Of a stretch of DNA of 64,000 bases, positions 32,192 to 43,838 are shown piece by piece. The first letter of the stretch is position 1, and the number at the start of each line of letters is the position of its first letter. This DNA comes from Lytechinus pictus (taxonomy: Eukaryota; Echinodermata; Echinoidea; Temnopleuroida; Toxopneustidae), in contig NC_087249.1 of assembly GCF_037042905.1 (NCBI RefSeq), forward strand, positions 14,062,901-14,126,900, read 5' to 3'. The notes beneath the pieces are model-generated. The model was given only the letters and a program-made list of their open reading frames with translations. It did not search any database and was not told where the DNA came from. The translations under genes and the position numbers were made by a program.

Positions 32192-35100
32192 ATGGCAGGC
32201 AAATTATCGCCAGTTTTACCAACAACTCTCATTCTCATTGCAGGATTTGGAGGTTTGGTAAGTGACGTCTGTAACCATTTAGTTTCCATGTAGTGGGACC
32301 AACAGGCGCCAATCTTACCAGCAGGGTACCGGTACGCAATTTCTTAATAACACAAGTGAGCGGGTCCTTGCACGATTTTTTGACACATGTATTCGAATAG
32401 CAGGTGAGCGAAATCGCCGGCTGTAGCACGATTGTGTCTTACTAGAGTAGGATGGATGTCGGGTGTTCGGACACTTTCTTGAGATGAGAAACCTTTATAT
32501 TTAGATTGCACAAAAAATATGAACTCAACAGTTGTAACTTTCTTCGGCTTAACTGCAGAATACCCCGCACATTTCATTACCTCAACGTTGGCGAGCCAAC
32601 GACCTACGATGTGAAGAATCAGAACGACCTACGATGTGAAGAATCAGAATCAATCTCGACGTGATCGATCCTGAAGATTCGTTGTCTTGTCAGTTTTTAC
32701 GATACGACCCGTACCGGTACTGTACTTCCGAGCCATACGAATACACGCGCGCATGCTTGTACTCTCGCGCGCATACCGTTGGCGAGCCAACGACCTACGA
32801 TGTTCCTACTATGTGCATAGGGTTAGGGTTAGGGTTAGGGTTAGGGTTAGGGTTAGGGTTAGGGTTAGGGTTAGGGTTAGGGTTAGGGTTAGGGTTAGGG
32901 TTAGGGTTAGTAGCATGCCAAATTCACAACGTTGGCATCGTTGGCTCGTTGGTAGCATGCCAATCTAACAACGTTGGCATCGTTGGTTCGTTGTCAGCAA
33001 GCCAATACAAGTCACAACGTTGGCATCGTTGGCTCGTTGGTAGCATGCCAAAGTCACAACGTTGGCATCGTTGGCTCGTTGGTAGCATGCCAAAGTCACA
33101 ACGTGGCATCGTTGGCTCGTTGGCAGCAGGCCAAACTCACATCGTTGGCATCGTTGGCTCGTTGGTAGCATGCCAAACTCACATCGTTGGCATCGTTGGC
33201 TCGATGGCAGCATGCCAAACTTACAACGTTGGCATCGTTGGCTCGTTGGCAGCAGGCCAAACTCACATCGTTGGCATCGTCGGCTCGTTGGTAGCATGTC
33301 AAACTCACAACGTTGGCATCGTTGGCTCGTTGGTAGCATGCCAAACTCACAACGTTGGCATCGTTGGCTCGTTGGTAGCATGCCAATCTTACAACATTGG
33401 CATCGTTGGCTCGTTGGCAGCATGCCAAACTCACAACGTTGGCATCGTTGGCTCGTTGGTAGCATGCCAATCTTACAACATTGGCATCGTTGGCTCGTTG
33501 GTAGCATGCCAAACTCACAACGTTGGCATCGTTGGCTCGTTGGCAGCAAGCCAATACAAGTCACAACGTTGGCATCGTCGGCTCGTACTTGGCAGCATGC
33601 CAAACTCACAACGTTGGCATCGTTGGCTCGTTGGAAGCATGCCAATCTCACAACGTTGGCATCGTTGGTTCGTTGGCAGCAAGCCAATGCAACTCACAAC
33701 GTTGGCATCGTCGGCTCGTTGGCAGCATGCCAAACTCACAACGTTGGCATCGTTGGCTCGTTGGCAGCATGCCAAACTCACATCGTTGGCATCGTTGGCA
33801 GCAAGCCAACGCAAGTCAAAACGTTGGCATCGTTGGCTCGTTGGTAGCAAGCCAACGCAAGTCAAAACGTTGGCATCGTTGGCTCGTTGGTAGCATGTCA
33901 AACTCACAACGTTGGCATCGTTGGCTCGTTGGAAGCATGCCAATCTCACAACGTTGGCACCGTTGGATCGTTGGCAGCAAGCCAATGCAACTCACAACGT
34001 TGGCATCGTTGGCTCGTTGGCAGCATGCCAAACTCACAACGTTGGCTCGTTGACAGCATGCCAAACTCACATCGTTGGCATCGTTGGCTCGTTGGTAGCA
34101 AGCCAACGCAAGTCAAAACGTTGGCATCGTTGGCTCGTTGGTAGCATGCCAATCTCACAACGTTGGCATCGTTGGCTCGTTGGCGGCATGCCCTATGCAA
34201 AAATCGCGTAATCAATCGTTGGCTTGACGTAAACAAGTTCGAATTTTAGTCACAAGTCGGCTTTGTTCCAACATCCTTTCATCACATCGTAGGTCGTTGG
34301 TCGATTCAAACATCCATGCTCTCGTCGTGCGGGGTATTCTGCAGTTGTTCCCTTTCTTCATTTTTGTTCTCTAGAACTAGTCCAATCTAGATCTAAGTAA
34401 ATAGTAATATTGCCTGAGACTTTGCACTCTAATTAAAATTGATGAAACTTTGCTTGTTAACTTTTTTCAAATGGCTGTTTGTTTTAAATCGATTGTCCGG
34501 ACACACAACTTGAACTATTGGAAGTGTGATTGTGGATGGCTATATCTTGAAAAGTGAATATCTTGAACAGGTTAAAAATGACCTAGATCTATTCTTATTA
34601 AATAATATTAAGTTAGACCTAGTACTAGATTAATAGTATTGGCGTGTGTCACCGATCATCCGATCACAGCCTTGACTAGGTTGACTTACAGCGTTAATCT
34701 AGTACTAGGTCTAACTTAATATTATTAATAGGGTGTCCGGACTCATAATAAAAATAGGATGGGGGGTCGGGTGTCCGGACACTTTATATTTTTGAACCCT
34801 TCTTTTTTGTCTTTGGATTACACTAAAAATATGAATTCAATAGTTGTAATCATCTTTTATTTTGTTCTCTATAAATATTTCCTAACATTTTGTACTAAAA
34901 GTTGATGAAACTTCACTTGAAAATTTTTCCAAATGACTTTCTAAAATTGATCGTCCGGACGCACAACCTGTCCAGACACACAACAACTGGGTATACCTAT
35001 CAATATCTGTAAAAAGTATCGGAATTTTAAGTTGTTATTTTATTTAAAAGTTTAGGGATATGTTTATGATGGAACATGTTTTAAAGTGTTTTTAGGTGCT

Positions 35101-38100
35101 AGCCATTAATAAACGAAAGGAAAGAACTCTTGTTTTCCAAAATAAAAATATAGGGGGCCTACATGTTTCTGTAGAATACATATTTTCCTAAAAACTCGGA
35201 GAGGCAAATAAATCAGTCCCCAAAGTCACATATCAATAAATCGTCTATCGGGACATGTTTCAAAATTGCTTTTAGGTACTAATGGCTATCAAAAATCAAT
35301 TCTATAAACTTGCTGTAATGAACCCTAGTCCTCCAAAAAGAAATGATGCATTATTCTGACAATGAAAGGAAAATAAAATAGAATAGAAGTCGAAAATATA
35401 TAATATTACTAAATGGACGATCAGTAACATTTTAAAATTGTTGTGAGGTGCTAACAAGTAAATATACCTTCCGTTACGAATTCCCGTCCTCCAAAAAGAA
35501 ATAAATGATGCATTATTCAGACAACCATGGAAAGGAAAATAAAACAGAATAGAAGTCATAAATATCTAAGATTACTAAATGGACAATCAGGAACATTTTA
35601 AAATTGTTTTGAGGTGCTAACAAGTAAAAATATATTTTATATACCTTCCGTTATGAACTCCCGTTATTCAAAAAGAAATATTTATAAATGACACATTATT
35701 CTGACAATGGTGGAAAGGAAAATGAAATAGAACAGAAGTTGCAATCATCTCAGATTAATGAACGAATGATTGGGAATGTTTTAAATTGATTTTGGCTACT
35801 AACGGCATATAGTATTATATACATTTCCTAATATGATCTCCCGTTCTCCGAGAAGAAATATAAAGGATGCATTTTCTTGACATCGTTGGAAAGGAAATTA
35901 AAGATTATATTTAACAGAGATCTCAAATTAATTGCACGATCTATCAGGAAGTGTTTTAAAATTGCTTTGACTTCAAAACTATTGTGCAAAGAGGTATTTC
36001 AAATGGCCACCGATCATACCGATACACTTTGTATGATCGGCAATCGGCATGAATCAGCCAATCAGCCGTGATAAGATCCTTATCGGCTGCCGATCCGATG
36101 ATCTGTTACAGGGTTAACCTAGATCTAGATTCTAGACTAGGTCTAGAGGAAAGTGCCCAAATTGCATGTAATAATAGACAGGTGGTATTCCGAGGTTGTT
36201 TCATCTTTAAAATATTTAATTCTCATACTAGATTTGTATATTCAATAGATCTAATGAAATGAAATATTTTGAACAAAGATAAAAACATAGATAGGGCCTA
36301 TAGGCCATATATATCTCAAGACTTAGGGCCAGGGTCAAGATCTGAGTGCTCACAATAAATGTTTATATTGCATAAATTAGCTATCCAAAGATGATACGCA
36401 GCAGGGCAGTACTACCTGCGTAGACATTGATCTAGGTCTGTCCATTGCATATCTAACCATTGCAATGCAGATTATTTGCTTGCGCCCATGTACTTTCAAC
36501 AAGGCATTAAATACATGTAGGGAGGGGTTATTTAATTCCCGCAATTTTTCAGCATTATTTCTAGCTAGGTGAATTAGCTCCAAATGTTGATGAATAATTA
36601 TATAATCATTGAGAGTAAGACCTTAACATTATTCCTGTAGAATTAGGATGTCTTTGAGAGCTACAACAACAAAAATTTAGAAAGCTCTTAATTTGTCATA
36701 AAAATACATCAGAATAACCCCTTTAAATCGTAAAATATAATGAAACTTACTTAAAAGTTACAAAAAATAAATTCCATATGACTTCTGAAAAAGCAACAAA
36801 ATACATGTAGATCATGTTTATGTGTCAAAATATACAGACAAAATTGGACCTCGCTCAGCTTAATGTTGCACACACACACATGCACGCACATAGTGTATAC
36901 ATTACAATGTACCCATGTCGTGTGTAAACATCGCTGCGTGCTGGCGAAAATCCATGAAATTCATAGTGCGAGCCTCTATCTATGGCTTCAGTATGCATTG
37001 TGTGCTTTTTTTTCAAGGAAATCTCTGTAAAGACGTGCTAGTGTATACCGTAGTGCAAGCATATTTGAATTCATTATGAAATTGATGCAATTTTGTTCCA
37101 TTGCCACACCCCCTGGTGGAATTAATTTTCAATGGTTGAATGAGATGAGATTGCTTCAAGACAGCATGTCTCATTGGATGATATACATCTAGATAAAATA
37201 AGAAAAAATGATTCTCATAATATTTTTGAGAGATTTTAAGGGTGTTTTATCTCACTGATTTTAAAGATAAAATATTCCATTTTATCTGAGATAAAAATGG
37301 ATCTCAGATTACCACCCAAGAGACCAGGGGGCCGTTTCATAAAGCTGTTCGTAAGTTAAGAGCGACTTGAAGAACGACTGGTGAACCTTTCTTACACGTT
37401 AATTAATCAACGAACATTAATGGTTAATGTCATTAACCTAAAGAAAGATTCACCAGTCGTTTTTAAAGTCGCTCTTAATTTGCGAACAGCTTTATAAAAC
37501 ACCCACCCGGGTTAGTATTCAATTTGATACTCAAGCCTGAATTTTAAGTATTTTACTCAATATTTTGCTTTAAAAGTAAAATAATTTTTCCATCTTTGGT
37601 ATTCAATTGCATTTTTTAGCTATTAATATTTTGCTTAAATCAAATTCAGCCACCTACCAGACTTAAGTCTGGCTTGTGTGCAGTTACCAAACTTGATACG
37701 TGCAGTCATACATTCTGCGCGTGGATGGATTCATACATTGCACGTTATTTGGCACGAACTTTATGACATCACAACGCTTACGAGTAAAGTATTTTGCCTA
37801 AGTTTGATTTGATAAAGTGAAATACTTAGATGTGATCTGAATACAAGTTTAGGCATTTTGCTTTAATAATGATAGCCAAGTAAAATGCTAGGAGAAATAC
37901 CTGCAAAATCATTGCTTTCAAGTCTATACCAGCCCAGATGCTGAAGTTAAATAGGCCTACATGTACATATTTTGGCTGGTGAGCTAAAAAAATTAGTCCT
38001 GAAAAGACAAGTTTTTAATTAATTTAGTGCCTGGAATTCATTTTTGTTTTTGAAATTTCATTTTTAGTTCCTGCTCATGGTTATGCTCTTCGCCAAACGT

Positions 38101-41100
38101 CAAATCACGCGCTTCAAATTTCGTTCGCGGAGGACCCCTCACACCGCTGTTGGTCACGGGGCACCAAAGCGACTACAGTTAGAGATTGAACATCTGGTAC
38201 AGAGGACGCAACAAATCAAAGGGTTTCCAACGTTGCTTGCGGATGATGACTATAGGCTACAGTATCTTGCCAACACAGAGTCAGATAGATGCACTTATGT
38301 CTACAGAATGAAAGCGGTCGATGCATTCATTCATTTCGGTAAGAAGATAAATTCATTGGTGAATATTAATGATTGCAATATAAAACTACATACACATGTT
38401 GTAGTAGGCCAATTAATTGCAAAAAAACCAAAAATAATTCTGATTGCTTATTATTTTTAAATAAATTTTGATTGCTTATAGGATCAATGTTTTTACTCTT
38501 CCCTTGTAATATAAGGCTTGTATTCTGAACTCGGGTTTTATTAAACTCTGGTGTAAAGTTACACTGTTTAACTATGGATAGCCACTTGTGACAGAAGAGG
38601 TTCAATGTATCATCTTATTTTACTTTCAAATCATTATTAACCTTCTTGGAAGGATAAATAAGATATTTGTCTTAACCATTGAAGAAATAGGGAAGAGCAC
38701 AGTAAACATACAAAACTTTACAATATTGACAAAACTGATATTTGTCGCTTCCTATAATTTTAGCACAGAGTTTAAAAGTGCATACATTGTGTGCAAGCAT
38801 GCTAGAAATCCCAGGATCCAATGACCAGGTTAATAATAATTGCAATTTAGAGTGCTTAAAACATAATGTATTAAGTGCTATAAATGTTATTATTTGATTA
38901 TTCATTTCTTCTTTTACATTGACTTGCATATTTACCATATTTGTCATTTGCTTTTTTTTTTCTCTCAACAGAAGAACAGGTCAAAAAGTTGGATGGACGT
39001 CTGTCTCGGCCTATTGGTGTGAGCGTTCGAGAGCATATCAAGCAGCTTAAAGTTTCACCTTTAACACCTCTTAAAGGAGCCAGTGATGCACTATGTAGGG
39101 CATACATTGATGCATATGAGCATGCTAGGTTTGGATGTAAGGTAAGTCACCCACATTCATAAGATTAGAAGTTAGGTTTTAATATGGAAGCCTGCACAAA
39201 CTTTCCCCTATATTACTTGTCTAAAAGGCGATTGAATTTGGAACTGACAATTTGTTCCTGCAACCCAATCAATTGAAGTACATGTATTCTTGCTACAAAA
39301 TTGATTCAAATTATGCCTTTTAAAAAAATATTATTTCAATCATTTTCAAGAAGCTTATGTTGATGGGAATTGGTATTTATTACTCTTTAAATATCAGGGG
39401 AGTGAAAAATCATGCTCCATTTGCCATCCTAAAGATCATTTATTTTTCAATGATGCTAATTAAGTTCCACTTTTAAAACAGAACCATTTCATAGAAGCAT
39501 AAAAACCAAAGTATCTTATTCTTTCTGATTTAAACTGAAAGTGTTACTTTTTAATCTTAATTTTTTTTTTTTTTGCTTTTAAATATATTTTTTTTCGTTT
39601 CTTGTTTGGCATTGTATAACTATCATCATCATCATCGCCGCCATCACCAATGCCATTGATATTGTCATGACCACAACCATCTCTACCATCATCTTTATTA
39701 TCATTATTGTCATCATTATCCTCATAATCATCATCGTTGTCATCATCATCATCATCAATATCATTATCATAATCCATCATCATCATAATCTTCATCAGCA
39801 TCATCATCTTTAATATCATCATCATTGATATTTTCCATCATCATAATGATACTCATAATAACTTGTCATGTCTGAGTATTCATTGTTTTGCCTATCACCT
39901 TTTCCTCTGTTTTTCTTCAGCCATTTGGAGAAGCTGAGTACAATAACTACATGGCATTACTTCATGAGCTGATAAATTGGTAAGTTAGGGTAATCAAGTC
40001 TGATGGTTTCACCAAAGTCAAATGGAACTAAAATTGTTAAATTTAGATAGTTGAGTGAATGAAATCGCTATAATTTTTGTCTCACCTGCATAGCAGAGTG
40101 AGACTATAGGCGCCGCTTTTCCGACGGCGGCGGCGGCGGCGTCAACACCAAATCTTAACCGAAGGTTAAGTTTTTGAAATGACAGCATAACTTAGAAAGT
40201 ATATGGACCTAGTTCATGAAACTTGGCCATAAGGTTAATCAAGTATTACTGAACATCCTGCCTGAGTTTCATGTCACATGACCAAGGTCAAAGGTCATTT
40301 AGGGTCAATGAACTTAGACCATGTTGGGGGAATCAACATCAAAATCTTAACCTAAGGTTAAGTTTTTGAAATGTCATCATAACTTAGAAAATATATGGAC
40401 CTAGTTCATGAAACTTGGACATAAGGTTAATCAAGTATCACTGAACATCCTGCATGAGTTTCACATCACATGACCAAGGTCAAAGGTCATTTAGGGTCAA
40501 TGAACTTTGGCCGAATTGGGGGTATCTGTTGAATTACCATCATAACTTTGAAAGTTTATGGATCTGATTCATGAAACTTGGACATAATAGTAATCAAGTA
40601 TCACTGAACATCCTGTGCGCATTTTAGGTCACATGACCAAGGTCAAAGGTCAATGAACTTTGGCCATAATGGGGGTATATGTTGAATTACCATCATTACT
40701 TTGAAAGTTTATGGATCAGACTCGTGAAACTTGGACATAAGAGTAATCAAGTATCACTGAACATCCTGGGCGAGTTTCAGGTCACATGATCAAGGTCAAA
40801 GGTCATGTAAGGTCAATGAACTTTGGTCACCTTGGGGGTATTTGTTGAATTACCATTATATCTCTGTAAGTGTATTGGTCTAGTTCATAAAACGTGGACA
40901 TAAGAGTAACCAAGTATCACTGAACATCTTGTGCGAGTTATAGTAGTTTTCAAAGTCAGCACTGCTGCTATATTGAATCGCGTGATGCAGGTGAGACCGC
41001 CAGAGGCATTCCACTTGTTTAGTATCATCTCGATGGTAAATACTGAACCTCCACCCACGGATTCGCCCATGAGAGATTGGAGATCCTTGCTCCTTTTCTT

Positions 41101-43005
41101 TGCACCCCAAAGAGTGCAACATTTGAAAGTCAAATATTTCTCTCAAGTCAAAGTAACTTTTATAGACCGGGTGGGTGTTTCATAAAGCTGTTCGTAAGTT
41201 AAGAGCGACTTTAAGAACGACTGGTGATCCTTTCTTGTGAAAATAGTATATTCATTGGCGATGGTTAAGCGCGTAAAAAAGGTTCACCAGTCGTTCTTAA
41301 AGTCGCTCTTAAATTACGAACAGCTTTATGAAACGGCCCCCAGATTGTTAAAAATGTTTCTCTTTTAGAGATTTCTATGCTCCCAAAACATTTGACTTCT
41401 ATGCAAAGTTTAATACCTGTATGAAATTTAAGCAAAGTTGATGAAAGCCCTTGGACAAATACCCTTTTTTGCCATTTGATTGTTCGGCAGGGTATTAAAC
41501 AGTCATATAGTTTGAACAATCAAGATTGAATTCCTGGATTATCAGAAATCACAGAAAAGTTGACTTATTCACATGACCTACCGGTGGTCACACGTAATGA
41601 GCAAGCTGACTCGGTCAAGTGTCCCAGGACAGCACCTCAGACATGCCGATCAACATGCCGAATGATGCATGGTCGTCATTGTCGTGACTTGAAATAGTTC
41701 CAATGTTTAGAATTCATAAAATAAAGAATTTAGCATTCATTTCTTGCAATTTTTTGTCCAATATCAAAGACAATAGCTATGTAATTTCGAGAAGTAAATC
41801 AGGGCCCCGCCTTACAAAGAGTTAAGATTGATCCGATCAATCTCAAGTATATGGAAATCCATCAATGTCGTAATTTTTTATTTTGGAAATTACCTCAATG
41901 TCCTTTGAAAACTAAAAGAAGCACACTGAATTGTCAAGGAAACATTAAAAAGTCATTTCTAGAAAATATTTTGAACAAAAATGTATTTTACATGTTGACG
42001 TTGCTGGCTTTCCATAGTTGCAATTGATCGGATCAATCGCAAGTCTTTGTAAGATGGGACCCAGTAATTGACATCTGGCAAACATCTAGTTAGTGTAAAA
42101 AGTAGTATTCGGTTGCCGTTTGTTGGTAAGTTGATCAAATGCTTTATTGTTTGAGTTTTACTCCTAGGCCTAGTGAAATATGGACATGACCTTTTTTCAG
42201 TTTGCCTGCTTTGGTATTAATGTGTTCAATGGAAATGAATTTTCATTTGCATAATAATGAATTTGTATTTGAACCCATAGTTTACGACATAAGAGTCATA
42301 AAAAGAGGAAAGTCAGTCAGGCAACACACCCATCCCAAGGTGCTACCAGGTCTAGTATCGGCAGTCAGCTTTCTCAGGTAATTATACATGTACCTCCTCA
42401 GTTTGACCCATCATCTAAGAATCAATCAACAAATTGATTTTTCTGGCCAATTTATGACAATGAGATTCTTACCTACATGTACATTACTCCATGATGATAA
42501 CCCAAGTCGCTCTTCTTGGTCACTTTCATCAAACGATGCATGACATGTTGACTGATATGGTTGCCTAAAATACTCGGGTCAGTATAGGGTCAAGGGAAAT
42601 GAAGTCAAATGCAATTGTCACTTCAGTTTTATTAATGATTTATCAGAGCAGTGATGAAAATACAAAGCTGGCCCCCAAAATAAAGGTAAACTTATTCCCA
42701 TCTTTTCTGGTGTTTCATGATGACCAAGATTTTGCATTCTTTTATCATTTTGTGGCTAGGTATCTGGACCATCACCTAACCAGGATAACACCTCCTCTAA
42801 CAACAGAACCACATCATCTCTAGGGAGCATCCATCGCCATGTAAAACCTCAACAACTCAGCCCGAAATCCACTGCCGATGAGACGTCTAGACTGACCGAT
42901 GGGAGCAGTTCTCAATCGCAGACCATCTATGACGGAAGCACCGAACGCATTCACTTGTTAAGAAACCCCGACAGGTTGCACTATGCAAGGAAGGATACAA
43001 CCTGA
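32192..43005 (+). CDS. C1orf43: C1orf43 (NICE-3 family) homologue, six coding exons, 302 residues
   Basis: Exons 32192-32257, 38068-38338, 38972-39141, 39921-39979, 42281-42377 and 42760-43005 (stop TGA 43003-43005), all GT/AG and in phase, 909 nt. The N terminus is one hydrophobic membrane segment split by intron 1, followed by FAKRQITRFKFRSRRTPH. That stretch, then VGHGAPKRL, LLADDDYRLQYL, YVYRMKAVDA and the later LKGASDAL block match the human C1orf43 order (KRQI.RF, RRGPH, VGH.APK, LLADDDARL, YLYRMKALDA). The C-terminal third is Ser/Gln/Thr-rich and longer than human (253 residues in total). The human protein is a Golgi/membrane-associated factor linked to phagocytosis; the function here is inferred by homology only. 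The last exon encodes TDGSSSQSQTIYDGST and HLLRNPDRLHYARKDTT, and this block recurs downstream in tandem. Confidence 0.9.
32819..32910 (+). repeat. interstitial telomeric repeat, (GGTTAG)15
   Basis: An uninterrupted run of GGTTAG (TTAGGG vertebrate/echinoderm-type telomere unit) from 32821 to 32910. It ends directly against the minisatellite. Confidence 0.98.
32911..34196 (+). repeat. 42-bp minisatellite, about 30 units
   Basis: The unit is GTTGGCATCGTTGGCTCGTT, then GGTAGCATGCCAAACTCACA, then AC. Spacing is 42 bp (for example 33311 to 33353), with variants that differ by small indels. ATGCCAA and TTGGCAT within and between units make each repeat self-complementary. Because 42 is a multiple of 3, long open frames cross it on both strands; these are not genes. 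Confidence 0.97.
34594..34730. repeat. inverted repeat
   Basis: AATATTAAGTTAGACCTAGT then ACTAGATTAA near 34604-34633, and its complement TTAATCTAGTACTAGGTC then TAACTTAATATT at 34694-34724, surround a 60-base spacer with ACCGATCATCCGATCAC. Confidence 0.85.
34735..35960 (+). repeat. uninterrupted paralogue of the insertion site followed by degenerate tandem repeats
   Basis: 34735-34970 (GGGTGTCCGGACACTTTATA ... GATCGTCCGGACGCACAACC) parallels 32458-32545 joined to 34352-34500. From about 35040 to 35960 units of roughly 160-180 bp repeat with TCCAAAAAGAAAT, GATGCATTATTCTGACAA, GGAAAGGAAAAT and AACATTTTAAAATTG. No gene is seen between 34352 and 38067 in this intron. Confidence 0.7.
37327..37510. 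repeat. foldback element (TTCATAAAGCTGTTCGTAAG family), copy 1
   Basis: Left arm CCGTTTCATAAAGCTGTTCG, TAAGTTAAGAGCGACTTGAA, GAACGACTGGTGAA; right arm TTCACCAGTCGTTTTTAAAG, TCGCTCTTAATTTGCGAACA, GCTTTATAAAAC. The arms are about 65 bp each. It is in C1orf43 intron 1. Confidence 0.9.
39545..39850 (+). repeat. ATC/CATCAT microsatellite
   Basis: About 250 bases of imperfect CATCAT/ATTATC repeats preceded by a T-rich run, in C1orf43 intron 3. Open frames here are low-complexity artefacts. Confidence 0.9.
40075..41020 (+). mobile_element. DR1-monomer dispersed element, full-length copy (C1orf43 intron 4)
   Basis: Begins TTTTGTCTCACCTGCAT, has a GGCGCCGCTTTTCCGACGGC and GGC-repeat head, then five or so monomers, and ends ATGCAGGTGAGACCGCC, GGCATTCCACTTGTT. 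GTCTCACCTGCAT at the start is the inverted form of ATGCAGGTGAGAC near the end, so it is bounded by short inverted repeats. AGGTCAAAGGTCA occurs four times (around 40283, 40478, 40640, 40793). Confidence 0.88.
41168..41341. repeat. foldback element (TTCATAAAGCTGTTCGTAAG family), copy 2
   Basis: The same arms as at 37327-37510, with a different central spacer. It ends GAACAGCTTTATGAAACGGC. It is 150 bp downstream of the DR1-monomer element. Confidence 0.9.
41811..42063. repeat. foldback element (GATTGATCCGATCAATC family)
   Basis: Left end GGGCCCCGCCTTACAAAGAG, then GATTGATCCGATCAATCTCA; right end TTGATCGGATCAATCGCAAG, TCTTTGTAAGATGGGACCC. The middle is AT-rich. Confidence 0.8.
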
Positions 43006-43700
43006 GTTTGAAATCAATTCCTTTTTTGTTTAAGAAGGATTGATTGTTGATAAGACATCCAGGCTGACTGGTGGAAGCAGTTCTCAATCGCAGACCATCT
43101 ATGACGGAAGCACCGAATGCATTCACTTGTTAAGAAACCCCGACAGGTTGAATTACGCAAGGAAGGATACAGCCGGAGTTTGAAATGGATTCTTATTTTG
43201 TTTGTGAAGGGTTGAGTAAGACATCCAGGCTGACTGGTGGAAGCAGTTCTCAATCGCAGACCATCTACGACGGAAGAACCGAACGCATTCAATTGTTAAG
43301 AAACCCCGACAGGATGCATTATGCAAGGAAGGATACAACCTGAGTTTGAAAGGGATTCTTCTTTTGTTTGTGATAGACTCAATGTTGACAAGACATCCAA
43401 ACTGACCGATGGAAGCAGTTCTCAATCGCAGACCATCTATGACGGAAGCACGAACGCATTCACTTGTTCAGAAACCGCGACAGGTTGCGTTACGCAAGGA
43501 AGGATACATTCTGAGTTTGAAATGAATTCTTATTTTGTTTAAGAAGATTGTTGATAAGACATCCAGGCTGACTGATGGGAGCAGTTCTCAATCACATACC
43601 ATCTACGATGGAAGAACTGAACGCATTTACATGTTAAGAAATCCTGACAATTTGCATAACGCAAGAAAGGATATGACCTGGGTTTGAAATGGTTTGTATA
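42880..43700 (+). repeat. five tandem copies of the C1orf43 terminal coding block
   Basis: The block CTGACYGRTGGRAGCAGTTC, TCAATCGCAGACCATCTAYG, ACGGAAG... recurs with anchors at 42892, 43073, 43230, 43402 and 43568 (spacings 181, 157, 172, 166). Copy 1 is the end of the coding sequence; copies 2-5 lie in the 3' flank or UTR. Copies 2, 3 and 5 keep a reading frame equivalent to the gene; copy 4 has lost one base (AGCACGAACG instead of AGCACCGAACG). Confidence 0.92.
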
Positions 43701-43838
43701 TTTTGTGAAGAATTCACATTCCATCATTGTCTAGACTGTAGGTGAAACGGCTTTCTCATTTATCAGAACTTGCCGCTTGACAGTAGTATTGCAAGATTGT
43801 GCGTGTTTGGGTTTTATACAGATGTGCAATATGATTAT

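Larger units (their letters stand above)
32546..34351. mobile_element. 1.8-kb inverted-repeat insertion carrying telomeric repeats and a 42-bp minisatellite
   Basis: The perfect 20-bp inverted repeats AACTGCAGAATACCCCGCAC (32551-32570) and its complement (34327-34346) extend to about 25 bp with three mismatches. CTTTCTTC lies on both sides (32538-32545 and 34352-34359) as an 8-bp target duplication. Inside, next to each end, are GTTGGCGAGCCAACGACCTA and its inverted form CATCGTAGGTCGTTGG, a 26-bp direct duplication (about 32607-32650), 15 GGTTAG units and the minisatellite. No transposase is seen. The 8-bp duplication would fit hAT-like elements, but the superfamily is not proven. Confidence 0.85.

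Noticed and set aside
32661-33893. Open frame of 410 codons (and several shorter ones on both strands)
   Set aside because: It runs through (GGTTAG)n and a 42-bp minisatellite whose unit is a multiple of three, so open frames are expected by chance. No family similarity.
39544-39825. Asp/Met-rich open frames on the minus strand
   Set aside because: CAT/ATC microsatellite.
42887-43425. Minus-strand open frames through the C1orf43 terminal copies
   Set aside because: Antisense shadows of the tandem coding block.
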